Made by a program: the position numbers and the translations under genes
Assembly: GCA_024403375.1 (NCBI GenBank)
Contig: JAKSRZ010000002.1
Span: forward strand, 1-62,847
DNA length: 62,847 nt
Direction: 5' to 3'
Source: Lachnospiraceae bacterium
Lineage (GTDB): Bacteria; Bacillota; Clostridia; Lachnospirales; Lachnospiraceae
Shown: in pieces, positions 51,183 to 60,725 of the stretch
How the letters are laid out: every line of letters begins with the position of its first letter
Position numbering within the stretch: the first letter of the stretch is position 1
Notes under the pieces: generated by a model
What the model was told of the DNA's origin: nothing
Seen by the model: the letters and a program-made list of their open reading frames with translations, nothing else
Databases searched by the model: none

Positions 51183-53418
51183 AATTTACGGTAATCAGGT
51201 CTGATGCATAAATGGAGCCGTCATTTGCTCCTGCAAAGCTTTCTTCTCCTACAAAGTACTGGCTGACTTCTTTATGTTTTGAAATCAGTTCTGCTATTTT
51301 TTCAGGGTTACATACAAGATTGATTGTATTTCCGTGCATTATCACGTCGTTTCCGGCAATAATAAGACCGTTGAATTCAATGCCGGCTTCCACTGTTACG
51401 TTGTTTGTGGCAATAATCAGGGCTCCGTCGGTACCGCTGTAGGTACTGCTCTGTAATGCCACGTTTTCACCGGTAATGAGCCAGTATTTGCTTCCGTCCG
51501 CCATGGTGAAGGCCTGCTTTTTCACTTCCGTGGTATCTATTCTTTCAAACATGACCAGGGAGTCTGTAGCCTTTGATGCCAGGCTTGTTCCAGAGTTTTT
51601 CTTGTCCAGTGTTGTTGAAATTGCCTCGTAATATGTATTCAGCTCGCTTTCTTTGTTTACGATATCCGGATGGCTGTACTTATTTTTTCCTTCGATGAAT
51701 TCCAGCTTTTTTGATGTTCCGTCTTCGTTATATACGATTACGTTTCCTGTATTTATGAGCTTATCATCATCGGCATTTATAAGTATCTGTCCGTTTCCGA
51801 ACATATCCATTCGTTTTTCTGAAAGAGCCTTGTTGGCCACATAGTATTTTTCGAAGTACTGCTGTGCCTTATCGTGATTTCTGAAGTTAAGGTAGAAATA
51901 AACCATCTTGTGGTCGGCGCCGTTCTGTCTGTAATTTACGATTATCTTTCTAACCGGTGCATCGTAGTCCACATACAGATCAAGCTCGATACCTGTTTTT
52001 GCCCTGAAGTTCTCTGTCTTAAGCTTATCCTGGTTGAAGTTACCATTTTCATCGGCCAGAAGTCGTGTGTACTCTTCCATGCTGACTGGGTTATGTCCCA
52101 CGCCCTCAAGGCATTCTCCCGGAAGGAGGTATGCTGACTGGAGGCCTCTGTGAGTAATGGATTCACCTTCAATGAAGCTCTCTATTCTTGTGCTTCCGAA
52201 GGAATCAGGAACAGAGATAAAGGCTTTTCCGGATACCCATGTGGATGCCGCCGATAAGTCCAGTTTCGCATCTTTGCCGTTGATAATTATTGCGGAACTG
52301 CCGTCTGCTGTACCATTTCTCATAGCATCATTGGACTTAGCGTTACTTACGGAGTAACCATAGTATTCTCCATTAAGCTTGAAGCTTGTATTGTCGGCGT
52401 TTAAGGAAAGGTCATCAGCCACATAGGCTCTGCCGTTCATAAGCATCTGTGCTCCGGAGCTTCCCTTTTTGGATTTTGTAAGCAGAATATTGTTTACCCA
52501 AAGCTCGGAAACGTAAGAAAGTGTGTCCTTGTTAAACTCTTTTCTTCTTCCCTCGATTCTTACTCCTGCCGAGTCTTCAACCACAAAATCATTTCTTGTG
52601 ACTATAGTATCTGAGAAAATATTGACCTTTGTGCCGCTGCCAGAGAATCGGATACCGTTAATGGAATCCATATCCTCGTTGTCGCCCCCGGCGTAGATGT
52701 TTCCGTACAGGTTCAGCTTATCTCCTGCGCCCTGATTATATACGTCACCATCTGCAATTATGATGTACTGATATGCCGGCTTTTCGGGAGATGCAGAAAA
52801 CACCTTGAAGCCGGGGTACGTTATGTCAAAATCCAGATTTGTTGTAATGGTGGTGGAAAGTCCCTTTTTATCGGTATATGTTATGGACACGCCCTCCAGC
52901 ACCACATTTCCGTTATATATGGCTGCACCGGATACAGGATCGGTTTTTATATCCTTAAGTCCGAATTTTGTCACTTCATTAGTATTCCAGCGAACCTTAC
53001 AGCCCTCCGCAACCGCTCTGTCTGTAAAGAAGCTTGTGTCATTATCAGAATCGCTGTCATTAAGTTTATCTACAAATTCCGTCTGAATAAGGTCTCTTAA
53101 GGTTTCTTCATATACTCTGAAGAACAGCTCTCTTCTTTCATCGGAGTTTTTCTTAAAGCTGTACTCCTCAAGCCATGCCGAATATGCTGCCTGCGCTGCC
53201 TGGTCCGCATATTGTTCCAGCGTGGTTCTTACTTCATCAAGAACATTCTCCGCATTATAGAAATTATCTGCCGAATCCTTTCTGATTTTGGAGTTTTCCA
53301 GATTCCTGAAGGTAAGAGAAAGAACAAGTGCAGCAATAATAGCCACAAAAAGTGAAACCACTATTACCAGCACTAGTGTTGAGCCCTGATTATTCAGTTT
53401 ACGGATTTTTTTGCTCAT
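51160..53418 (-). CDS. Large PilX-like prepilin with beta-rich head
   Basis: The 752-residue protein begins 'NNQG' then 'STLVLVIVVSLFVAIIAALV'. This is a prepilin-like signal, but +5 is Leu, so the usual Glu5 is absent, as in PilX/GspK-type minor pilins. The rest contains repeated short strands such as 'NVVLEGVSITY', 'DGDVYNQGAGDKLNLYGNIY' and 'IATNNVTVEAGIEFNGLIIA'. These suggest a beta-helix or polymer-forming fold. It is far larger than normal PilX (about 200 residues). It overlaps the upstream gene by 4 bp (ATGA). It may sit at the pilus tip. Confidence 0.8.
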   Translation of the reverse strand: MSKKIRKLNNQGSTLVLVIVVSLFVAIIAALVLSLTFRNLENSKIRKDSADNFYNAENVLDEVRTTLEQYADQAAQAAYSAWLEEYSFKKNSDERRELFFRVYEETLRDLIQTEFVDKLNDSDSDNDTSFFTDRAVAEGCKVRWNTNEVTKFGLKDIKTDPVSGAAIYNGNVVLEGVSITYTDKKGLSTTITTNLDFDITYPGFKVFSASPEKPAYQYIIIADGDVYNQGAGDKLNLYGNIYAGGDNEDMDSINGIRFSGSGTKVNIFSDTIVTRNDFVVEDSAGVRIEGRRKEFNKDTLSYVSELWVNNILLTKSKKGSSGAQMLMNGRAYVADDLSLNADNTSFKLNGEYYGYSVSNAKSNDAMRNGTADGSSAIIINGKDAKLDLSAASTWVSGKAFISVPDSFGSTRIESFIEGESITHRGLQSAYLLPGECLEGVGHNPVSMEEYTRLLADENGNFNQDKLKTENFRAKTGIELDLYVDYDAPVRKIIVNYRQNGADHKMVYFYLNFRNHDKAQQYFEKYYVANKALSEKRMDMFGNGQILINADDDKLINTGNVIVYNEDGTSKKLEFIEGKNKYSHPDIVNKESELNTYYEAISTTLDKKNSGTSLASKATDSLVMFERIDTTEVKKQAFTMADGSKYWLITGENVALQSSTYSGTDGALIIATNNVTVEAGIEFNGLIIAGNDVIMHGNTINLVCNPEKIAELISKHKEVSQYFVGEESFAGANDGSIYASDLITVNYDNWKKN

Positions 53419-54824
53419 TTTATCTCCGTATCGTTAACGTAGGTTGATCGTATTGTGGACAGAAGATTTGTAAAATCAGGTTTCCCCGAAGCATCGGTTC
53501 CGCCCTCATATATGTCCACGGTAATCTCAAAGATTCTGTTGGACGCTTCTGCCATATCTTTAATAAGTCCCTTTTCGGGAGTGATTCCCGCTCCCACATT
53601 CAGTTCGCTTTGTGAGTAGTAGGTTATCGTGTGACCATTACCCGGCTCGTTGGAAACCGTAAGGCCGGGATATACGTAGGTCTCATCTGTTTTGTCTCTG
53701 TTTACCTGAACTGCAATATAGCAGTCAAAGTCAATATCCGCAGTGGATTTTACCGTGATATCGGTTCCCGCCTTAAACTGCTTGCCCTCTTCAGGAGCTG
53801 TATAGAGAAGGAACAATGATTCCAGCTCGTCCACATACACATCTGTGCAGTAGCCCTGATAAACTATGTGGGGCGTTTCTTCTGCATAAAATGGAGTGTC
53901 GGTACTGTAAGCCGTGTAAACAATGTATGAATTGATTACGTAGCCGTGTCCGTCAATTCTTCCAAGGGTGTCATCGGTCACCCTGTTTTTGCTGACTTCC
54001 ACAACGATATTTCTTGTAACATTACTTCTTATGGTTCTGGCGGTTCTGCACTGTTCACGCACCGGCAGTGGCTTTGGCGTCCATAGTTCAAAACCTTCCT
54101 CGCCGCTGTCCAGCTTATTGTGTCGTCTTACTTCGTCGTTATAGTTCTCTATTTCCAGCTTTTTCTTTATGTACTTATCTTCCACATAATCCTGATTCAG
54201 GTCCATAAAATAGGACACCGCCTTATCATCAAAGCCGGGATAAATCTTTGGTGTAGGCGTTGCGGATACTGCCGGCATTGCCTTAGGCTGATAAATCGTG
54301 TCGTCGGTCTTCGGAAATATCAGCACCGTTTTATCACTGGAAAATGCAGAGAAATCAGCGAAGGTGTAATCGTTAAAGAGTGCCGGAGCTTCCTCTTCCT
54401 CATTCGTAAGGTTCTTATAGTTTGCAGGAGAAATCTTCACCTTGATGTTGTACTTTTTCGTGCCCTGGATTTCATCTGTAAACTCATAAACATAATCACC
54501 GGGAGACTTTACGAATTTCACTTTCCCGCTCAGCTCATCAAAAGCTGCATACCTGAAATCCGAAGGCTTTCCCTTTTCCTCGTAGTACCATAAAGCAAAG
54601 TCCTCAATGCCCTTTGCCTTCACGGCCTCCATAATGTTCTCTCCTGCCGCATTGGCATAGGTCTTCGTGTTGGTAGCGCTGTTTACTCTGCTCGCCTGCA
54701 CAAAGGTCATCAGTAGCGGAATGAAACTTATGGCAATAATTAAAAGGCTGACAACAACCTCTACCAGAGTCACACCCCGGTTGTCCTTATTCAGTTTGCC
54801 GTCAACCTTTAACCTTTTCATCAA
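53415..54824 (-). CDS. Minor prepilin (PilV/GspI-like), enlarged
   Basis: The 469-residue protein has the prepilin signal 'DNRG' then 'VTLVEVVVSLLIIAISFIPL' with Glu at +5. The pilin head is much larger than usual and includes a Pro/Thr-rich stretch near residues 180-195 ('AMPAVSATPTPKIYPG'). It overlaps both neighbours by 4 bp. It is probably a tip-complex minor pilin. Confidence 0.82.
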   Translation of the reverse strand: MMKRLKVDGKLNKDNRGVTLVEVVVSLLIIAISFIPLLMTFVQASRVNSATNTKTYANAAGENIMEAVKAKGIEDFALWYYEEKGKPSDFRYAAFDELSGKVKFVKSPGDYVYEFTDEIQGTKKYNIKVKISPANYKNLTNEEEEAPALFNDYTFADFSAFSSDKTVLIFPKTDDTIYQPKAMPAVSATPTPKIYPGFDDKAVSYFMDLNQDYVEDKYIKKKLEIENYNDEVRRHNKLDSGEEGFELWTPKPLPVREQCRTARTIRSNVTRNIVVEVSKNRVTDDTLGRIDGHGYVINSYIVYTAYSTDTPFYAEETPHIVYQGYCTDVYVDELESLFLLYTAPEEGKQFKAGTDITVKSTADIDFDCYIAVQVNRDKTDETYVYPGLTVSNEPGNGHTITYYSQSELNVGAGITPEKGLIKDMAEASNRIFEITVDIYEGGTDASGKPDFTNLLSTIRSTYVNDTEIK

Positions 54825-55456
54825 TCACTTCCAAAAATATTATCAACACCTGTCTTTATGCCTGCAATTTCCGGCTCAACATAGTCTCTGCCTTCTCCTG
54901 CAATACTGTACAGGTTTATTGTCATGGTTCCTGTAAGCTTTCCCGTTTCCTGGTTCACCGTTGTGGTGAAGCTGTCAATATTCATTCTCTCGGGATAGCT
55001 GTTTATGTAGTCCATCGCCTCTTTAAGACCCTTGTAGGTCATTTCATAATTCAGCACAAGGCTGCCTGAATATGCTGTTGCTGTTTTTTCGCTTCCCGAT
55101 GAAACAAAAACCGGAACATTGTCCGAAAAGGAAACCGTATTTACATTTCCCTTCGTTTTCTTTTCCATTTCAGTAACAAACACAAGGCTTTTTTCGGGAG
55201 TATTACCAACTCCGTACTTCTTTATTATTTCCTCGAACTGTTGGTCGGACTCCTTTATCGTTTCTTCATACACCGGTTTCAAAGCTTCCTTTTCCCGAAG
55301 CTCGGAAACTCGTGCTTCAATTGCTTTTGATTCCCTATCTATCTTTTCAGCCTTTTCCACGTATGACATATACCCGAAACGATATGCACATACTGTAATG
55401 GCCACAATCACAAGGAGAAGCACGTATTCAATATTTTTTTGAGTCTTCTGATTCAC
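54821..55456 (-). CDS. pilO: PilO-like pilus assembly protein
   Basis: The 211-residue protein has one N-terminal TM segment ('IEYVLLLVIVAITVCAYRFG'). A coiled coil (about 32-85) and a ferredoxin-like C-terminal domain ('YEMTYKGLKEAMDYINSYPE', 'TGKLTGTMTINLYSI') follow. This is the PilO layout. PilO joins PilM/PilN in the alignment complex that links motor to fibre. It overlaps the PilMN stop and the next start, so the three are coupled. Confidence 0.8.
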   Translation of the reverse strand: MNQKTQKNIEYVLLLVIVAITVCAYRFGYMSYVEKAEKIDRESKAIEARVSELREKEALKPVYEETIKESDQQFEEIIKKYGVGNTPEKSLVFVTEMEKKTKGNVNTVSFSDNVPVFVSSGSEKTATAYSGSLVLNYEMTYKGLKEAMDYINSYPERMNIDSFTTTVNQETGKLTGTMTINLYSIAGEGRDYVEPEIAGIKTGVDNIFGSD

Positions 55457-57096
55457 TATTGTGCTCCTTCCTCTTCTGTTTCTATAGTTTTATAAATACA
55501 AAGTGCAGTAAAACTTACTGTCTTTCTTCCCGTTTCCGTATCCTCCGTTTCAGATACTGAATATACCTGAATCTCAGAGAAATAAGGAATATATCTTAAT
55601 TGCTCGATAAGCTTAGCCGCCTCTTCTTTGGAGTTGACGGTGATATTCATTGAAAGTCCGCTGTCACTTGAAGATACCGAACTTACAAGCATATTTTCCG
55701 TTGAATCCTTTTCAAGACACTCCAGCACATCGTTCCACATTTCGTTGTATCTGTATGTGCCATCGTCCCAGGCCTTAAGCTCCTGGATTTGTGTTGCCGC
55801 GCCTAGGGCTCTCGCCTCCAGCTCCTCGATTCCCGTTGCCTCCAATGCATTCTGCTCAGCCTGCAACCGGTCCCTACGATTTATTGCCGTCCTATATTGT
55901 GACTTACCATTGTAAACCATAAAGATAGCGGCAACTATGGCTATTACCAGCCCTCCCATACACATCATTAACGCATGACTGAGTTTCTTCTGATCGTTTG
56001 CCTCGTAGAAATTAATGGTTAATTCCGAAGCAGCAATACAGCCTATATACTCAGACGCTTTTCTGGAAGGCATAGGATTGTCTTTATGAATTCTAATTCC
56101 CGGCAGGTCCAGAACCTTTATGAATTCCACGCCGATGAATTCTGATTGCAAAAGCTTTCTGAGATTCTTGACCTCAGCTCCGATACCGCCGATGTAGATT
56201 TTTTCCACCACCGCATCACGGCTCTTGGAGCCATAGAACTCAAGCGCTCTCGTAACATTTTCAATCAACGGACGCACAGCTTCATTAATGGAGCACTTAA
56301 CCGCATGAAGTCTGTTTTCGTCATCATCATCCTCCTTTGGACAGAAAGCATTCATGTTCTCATAGGAAGAATACATAAGTTCCTTCTCGCACAGACGATC
56401 GATGGCATTTCTCGGAGAAATATCCTCATAATAGCCCGAAGCCATAAGGCGCTCCATCAGTCCTCCGATACCGAAGGCCATGTTTCTCTGCATGGACAAC
56501 ACACCATTTTCCATTACCGACAGCAACGAATTTCTGATGTTGATCTGAAGATAAATCGAAATAGGCTCATGATAAGGCTTTTTCTGCCACTGATAAATGG
56601 CATTTCCCTCATAATCTATCGCCTGCAGTCTTAATTCCAGTTCTCCCGTAAGAGCCACAAGATTCTTAATGAGTATCTCCTGCGCAGCATAAATCATGAT
56701 ACGCATATTGTGCTCTTCCTTGTTTCTCTCAAGAATACTATAGGAGAAAAGATACTCGCTTGTATCCATGGGGAAGTATTCATCACGCTCGTCCTGAATG
56801 AAGCCCTGAATAAGCTCGTCCTTCATTTCGGGGATGACCGCCTCACGGGACATAACCTTTGTACCCTCAAGTACAAATACCACGTCCTTACACTTAATCT
56901 TTTCCTTCTCCAGCTGTTCCTTCAGATTTGATCCATACAGACCGCGATCCACGATAAATCCGTCCATAACGGAACCCTCCGGATTCACTATGGAAAAGGC
57001 TCTATAGACAACAGGATTTTTCTTGTTGTAGCTGACCTCACATATTTTCGTCAGCGCATCGGTTATTTCAATACTTAGGACCTTAGAAACAGCCAT
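55456..57096 (-). CDS. pilM: PilM-PilN fusion
   Basis: The 546-residue protein begins with an actin-like PilM domain (1-355: 'SKVLSIEITDALTKI', 'IDYEGNAIYQWQ', 'AVVEKIYIGGIGAEVKNL'). A TM segment follows ('HALMMCMGGLVIAIVAAIFM', about 375-395). Then comes a PilN-like periplasmic-side domain with a coiled coil and 'ENMLVSSVSSSDSGLSMNIT'. In many bacteria these are two proteins, with PilN's short N-terminal tail docking into PilM. Here both lie in one chain. Confidence 0.85.
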   Translation of the reverse strand: MAVSKVLSIEITDALTKICEVSYNKKNPVVYRAFSIVNPEGSVMDGFIVDRGLYGSNLKEQLEKEKIKCKDVVFVLEGTKVMSREAVIPEMKDELIQGFIQDERDEYFPMDTSEYLFSYSILERNKEEHNMRIMIYAAQEILIKNLVALTGELELRLQAIDYEGNAIYQWQKKPYHEPISIYLQINIRNSLLSVMENGVLSMQRNMAFGIGGLMERLMASGYYEDISPRNAIDRLCEKELMYSSYENMNAFCPKEDDDDENRLHAVKCSINEAVRPLIENVTRALEFYGSKSRDAVVEKIYIGGIGAEVKNLRKLLQSEFIGVEFIKVLDLPGIRIHKDNPMPSRKASEYIGCIAASELTINFYEANDQKKLSHALMMCMGGLVIAIVAAIFMVYNGKSQYRTAINRRDRLQAEQNALEATGIEELEARALGAATQIQELKAWDDGTYRYNEMWNDVLECLEKDSTENMLVSSVSSSDSGLSMNITVNSKEEAAKLIEQLRYIPYFSEIQVYSVSETEDTETGRKTVSFTALCIYKTIETEEEGAQ

Positions 57097-57112
57097 TTTT
57101 AAACCTCCGAGG

Positions 57113-57865
57113 TTAAAACAACGAAATGTACCAGTTTATCACATATTCACCGAACCACATCGCCGTCAATATTCCTGCCGACAAATATGGCCCCATGGCC
57201 AACACATGATCTTTTTTAGAAATTTTCATTCGCGCTATATGTATAACCGAGCCATACAGACAGCCGAACATAAAAGACAAAATAACAAGCTTCCAACCCA
57301 AAAACAATCCCGCTGCCGCCATCAGCTTCACATCTCCACCGCCCATGGCCCTTCCGCCGGACGCATAAAAGATTATAAGAAGCAGCCACGAAACCGAAAC
57401 GGCTCCGATAAGATAGTTCAGCCAGTCTCCATAATGAAGACATACCCGCGCTACTCCACAGACAGCAATGAAAATATTTATTCCCAATGGAATTTCCTGA
57501 GTTCTGGCATCAATGACCGAAAGACACAACAGCGCCGAGGCCACAAAACACATGAGAACCGTATCCCAGGACATACCGCAGAACACAAACATCAACATCC
57601 ACAAGACTCCATTAGCAGCCTCCACAATAGGATATTGCGGCGATATCTTGGCTCCACAATAACGGCATCGACCTCTGAGAAACAAATAAGAAAAAAGTGG
57701 GAACAAATCATACCAGTGCAGCACATGGCTGCAACTGGTACAATGTGATCTCTTCGATACGATGCTCTCCCTGACAGGAACGCGGAGAATAACCACGTTC
57801 AAAAAGGAGCCGATTACAATCCCATAAAGGAAAATTATTGGATAAAGAAAAAATGGGGTTGGCAT
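57113..57865 (-). CDS. pilD: Prepilin peptidase PilD
   Basis: The 250-residue protein has about eight TM segments. The zinc-binding domain shows CxxC pairs in 'CTSCSHVLHWYDLFPLFSYL' and 'CRYCGAKISPQYP'. The two catalytic Asp are in 'LSVIDARTQEIPL' and 'GGGDVKLMAAAGLFLG'. It cleaves prepilins at the Gly site and methylates the new N-terminus. It lies directly beside its likely substrate pilA. Confidence 0.93.
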   Translation of the reverse strand: MPTPFFLYPIIFLYGIVIGSFLNVVILRVPVRESIVSKRSHCTSCSHVLHWYDLFPLFSYLFLRGRCRYCGAKISPQYPIVEAANGVLWMLMFVFCGMSWDTVLMCFVASALLCLSVIDARTQEIPLGINIFIAVCGVARVCLHYGDWLNYLIGAVSVSWLLLIIFYASGGRAMGGGDVKLMAAAGLFLGWKLVILSFMFGCLYGSVIHIARMKISKKDHVLAMGPYLSAGILTAMWFGEYVINWYISLF

Positions 57866-57877
57866 AAGGATTTAATA

Positions 57878-58315
57878 TTAATTGTTTGCTACTGAATCAC
57901 CATCAGGTGCTGCTGTCTTGGTAACCTTGCCATCAATAACAGTAAATGTATATGTTGCTTTTTTAACCTTTGCTTTTACTCCAGCCCAATCTCCAACAAG
58001 CGCTGTCATCTCATCTGTAAGTGTCTTTCTTTTTGTATCAGTTCCACCTGTAACTGTCGTACCTGTTGCACTTAATGTAACTGTATAGGTTTCTCCACTG
58101 CAATTTGTGTAAACATCTGACTTGGTCGTATAAGCGAGCTGCACATTGGAAACAAGGGAATCATAAGATTGAACATCAGCAGAAATTCTCGCATTATTTA
58201 CCCACTTCATTACCTGGGGTGCAAGTGCTACAGCGATGATAGCCATAATGAGTACTACAACGATAAGTTCTACAAGTGAAAAGCCTTTGTTATTTTTCTT
58301 TGCAAATTTCTTCAT
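57878..58315 (-). CDS. pilA: Major type IV pilin PilA
   Basis: The 145-residue protein has the signal 'NNKG' then 'FSLVELIVVVLIMAII', with Gly -1 and Glu +5, a long alpha-1 helix, and a small Thr/Lys-rich head ('TVTLSATGTTVTGGTDTKRK'). AAAGGAG precedes the ATG at ideal spacing, which fits high expression. It is the smallest pilin here and lies between pilC and pilD, so it is the best candidate for the main fibre subunit. Confidence 0.9.
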   Translation of the reverse strand: MKKFAKKNNKGFSLVELIVVVLIMAIIAVALAPQVMKWVNNARISADVQSYDSLVSNVQLAYTTKSDVYTNCSGETYTVTLSATGTTVTGGTDTKRKTLTDEMTALVGDWAGVKAKVKKATYTFTVIDGKVTKTAAPDGDSVANN

Positions 58316-58405
58316 AATAAAATCTCCTTTAGTGTTGATTTATCAAAACTCCTGTATTGGGTGTTCCCACTGTCCCATAAGGAGCAAAGATCGTTTTTTG
58401 TGTGT

Positions 58406-59623
58406 TTACAGGTTGCCCATGTTTCCGTACATGCCAATCATTGGTTGGTACATTGCCAGAACAAGGAATCCGATTATTCCGCCCAGCAGAACGATAATCA
58501 GTGGTGTCATGAGTTCTGTCAGGTTCTTGGTTGCGCTTTCTGTTTCTTCTTCGTAGTAGTCAGCCACGCGTTCCATCATGTGTTCCACGTTACCGGTCTC
58601 TTCTCCGATGGCAATCATGTTGTGAACCATCGGCGGGAAGATGTTGGAAGCGGAACGGATTGGTACGGACAGCGGCATTCCTTCTTCGACTCTCGCTTTT
58701 GCTTCTTTTAATGCGTAGGTGTAATGTATGTTTTTCATTGCCTTTCCGCATATTTCTATGGCAGTTGTGATGTTCATGCCTGATGCTATGAGGGTGGACA
58801 TCACTCTGGCGAAGCTTGCTGAGTGGCTCTTTATCAGGATTTTTCCGAATATCGGCATTTTCAGTGAAAGGAATCCGTAGACTTCTTTTCCTTTAGTTGT
58901 TGTTCCGAACCAGCTGAGGAATGCAATCAGTCCTGCAAGTATCAGCGTCAGCAGCCACCATTTATCCAGCAGAAACTCTGAGAAGTTGCAGACAATCTTT
59001 GTAGTAAAGGGAAGGTCCGCTCCCATTTCGCCATACATTTCAGCGAATTTTGGAATAACCTTTACCGACATTACGATGGTAACCACTATAGCCACGACGA
59101 TTACGACTACTGGATAAATCATTGCATTTTTTACAAGTCCCGAAAGCTTTGCGCTTTTCTCAAACTGTTTTCCCATTCGGTCGATGCTGACTTCCAGAGA
59201 GCCGGACTGTTCTCCTGCGTCCACCATATTCACGAACATTTCCGTAAACACTTTGGGGCTCTTTTTCATGGCCTCTGCCAGAGAATCGCCCTGCTGAACC
59301 GCTTCTCTCGTTGTAATCAGTGCGTTTTTCAATGTTTTGTTTTCTGTCTGGTCTGCCAGCATTCGTAGGGCGTCAACAACTGTCACGCCTGCGTTCAGAA
59401 CACTTGCAAACTGTCTGCAGAAAACCGACAGGTCACGGGTTTTAACCTTTTTCTCGACACCAAGATTTATGTCCTTGGTCATAAAGGTCTGTTCCTTCAC
59501 CCTTATGGGGCGAAGTCCATTTTTTCGAAGCTGCGAGCGGGCCTCCATTTCATTTGGAGCCTTCATGCTTCCTTTAACCTGCTTGCCTTCCCGGTTCACT
59601 GCTATATAAGCAAAATCAGCCAC
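58406..59623 (-). CDS. pilC: Type IV pilus inner-membrane platform protein PilC
   Basis: The 405-residue protein has the two repeated GspF/PilC domains: 'FCRQFASVLNAGVTVVDALR' with 'FVNMVDAGEQSGSLEVSIDR', and 'SASFARVMSTLIASGMNIT' with 'MVHNMIAIGEETGNVEHMM'. It has three TM segments. It connects the PilB/PilT motors to the growing fibre. It follows pilT by 25 bp and precedes pilA by about 90 bp. Confidence 0.95.
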   Translation of the reverse strand: MADFAYIAVNREGKQVKGSMKAPNEMEARSQLRKNGLRPIRVKEQTFMTKDINLGVEKKVKTRDLSVFCRQFASVLNAGVTVVDALRMLADQTENKTLKNALITTREAVQQGDSLAEAMKKSPKVFTEMFVNMVDAGEQSGSLEVSIDRMGKQFEKSAKLSGLVKNAMIYPVVVIVVAIVVTIVMSVKVIPKFAEMYGEMGADLPFTTKIVCNFSEFLLDKWWLLTLILAGLIAFLSWFGTTTKGKEVYGFLSLKMPIFGKILIKSHSASFARVMSTLIASGMNITTAIEICGKAMKNIHYTYALKEAKARVEEGMPLSVPIRSASNIFPPMVHNMIAIGEETGNVEHMMERVADYYEEETESATKNLTELMTPLIIVLLGGIIGFLVLAMYQPMIGMYGNMGNL

Positions 59624-59648
59624 GGGATACCTCCATTGTGCTGTGTAT

Positions 59649-60713
59649 TTACATGATAAACATTCTTGATGAAAGGGCGCTTACGTCCTGAGCATAGCCA
59701 AGAGCCTGATCCTTATCGATAAAGCGATTTATGTACAGCTCGTATATCGAATCGTCCATGGTCTTCATGCCCTGCTTCTTGCTGGTCTGAATAACGCCAC
59801 CAATCATGTGCGTCTTTCCCTCTCTTATGAGATTCCTTATGGCCGGCGTACCAAGCATTACCTCAAAGGCCGCCTTTCTGCCCTTTCCATCATGTGTCGG
59901 AACCAGCTGCTGAGAAATGACACCCTCAAGAACCAGCGCCAACTGTGATCGAATCTGATTCTGCTGATAAGGCGGGAATACATCTATGATTCGGTCTATC
60001 GTACAGGCTGCCCCGATTGTATGAAGTGTTGAAAATACAAGATGACCGGTTTCCGCTGCCGTTATTGCAATGGAAATAGTATCCAGATCTCTCATTTCTC
60101 CCACAAGGATAACGTCCGGGTCCTCACGAAGAGCCGCCCTCAGCGCCTTTGCATAACTCTTGGAATCCGTTCCGATTTCTCGCTGATTAACAATGCTCTT
60201 CTTGTGCTTGTGCAGATACTCAATCGGGTCCTCAAGAGTGATGATGTTATATTCGTACTTCTCATCAATCATCTCGATAAGAGACGCCAGAGTTGTGGAT
60301 TTTCCTGAACCCGTAGGCCCCGTAACGATTACCAGACCTCTCTTTTTATCTATCAGTTCCTCCACCGAACGAGGAATTCCCAACTCCTCCGGCTTAGGAA
60401 TTTCCTCACTGATAAGACGAATTGTCATGGCATAGGAACCACGCTGAGTGTAGGCATTTACTCTGAAACGACCCTGCCTCGGTATGGAATAAGAAAAATC
60501 CACCTCACCATCTTCTTCAAAAGTGACCTTAAGCTTTTCCGGAAGAATGGAATACACCATTTCCCTAAGATCATCCGGCTTTAAAATCGGATAGCTGTCA
60601 TCTATGCTCTTTAAATCTCCGAAAATCCTTACCTTCGGCGGAACTCCCACCGTAAGATGCAGGTCCGAAGCATGTAGTTCCGCTGCCTTAACCAGCAGTT
60701 CGTCTACTGTCAT
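59649..60713 (-). CDS. pilT: Pilus retraction ATPase PilT
   Basis: The 354-residue ATPase has Walker A 'VIVTGPTGSGKSTTLASLI', the Asp box 'ITLEDPIEYLH', Walker B 'DPDVILVGEMRDLDTISIAI' and the His box 'TAAETGHLVFSTLHT'. The C-terminus contains 'AIRNLIREGKTHMIGGVIQT', a PilT retraction signature (AIRNLIRE). Its presence means the pili should retract and allow twitching or DNA uptake. Confidence 0.95.
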   Translation of the reverse strand: MTVDELLVKAAELHASDLHLTVGVPPKVRIFGDLKSIDDSYPILKPDDLREMVYSILPEKLKVTFEEDGEVDFSYSIPRQGRFRVNAYTQRGSYAMTIRLISEEIPKPEELGIPRSVEELIDKKRGLVIVTGPTGSGKSTTLASLIEMIDEKYEYNIITLEDPIEYLHKHKKSIVNQREIGTDSKSYAKALRAALREDPDVILVGEMRDLDTISIAITAAETGHLVFSTLHTIGAACTIDRIIDVFPPYQQNQIRSQLALVLEGVISQQLVPTHDGKGRKAAFEVMLGTPAIRNLIREGKTHMIGGVIQTSKKQGMKTMDDSIYELYINRFIDKDQALGYAQDVSALSSRMFIM

Positions 60714-60725
60714 AATTACCTCACT

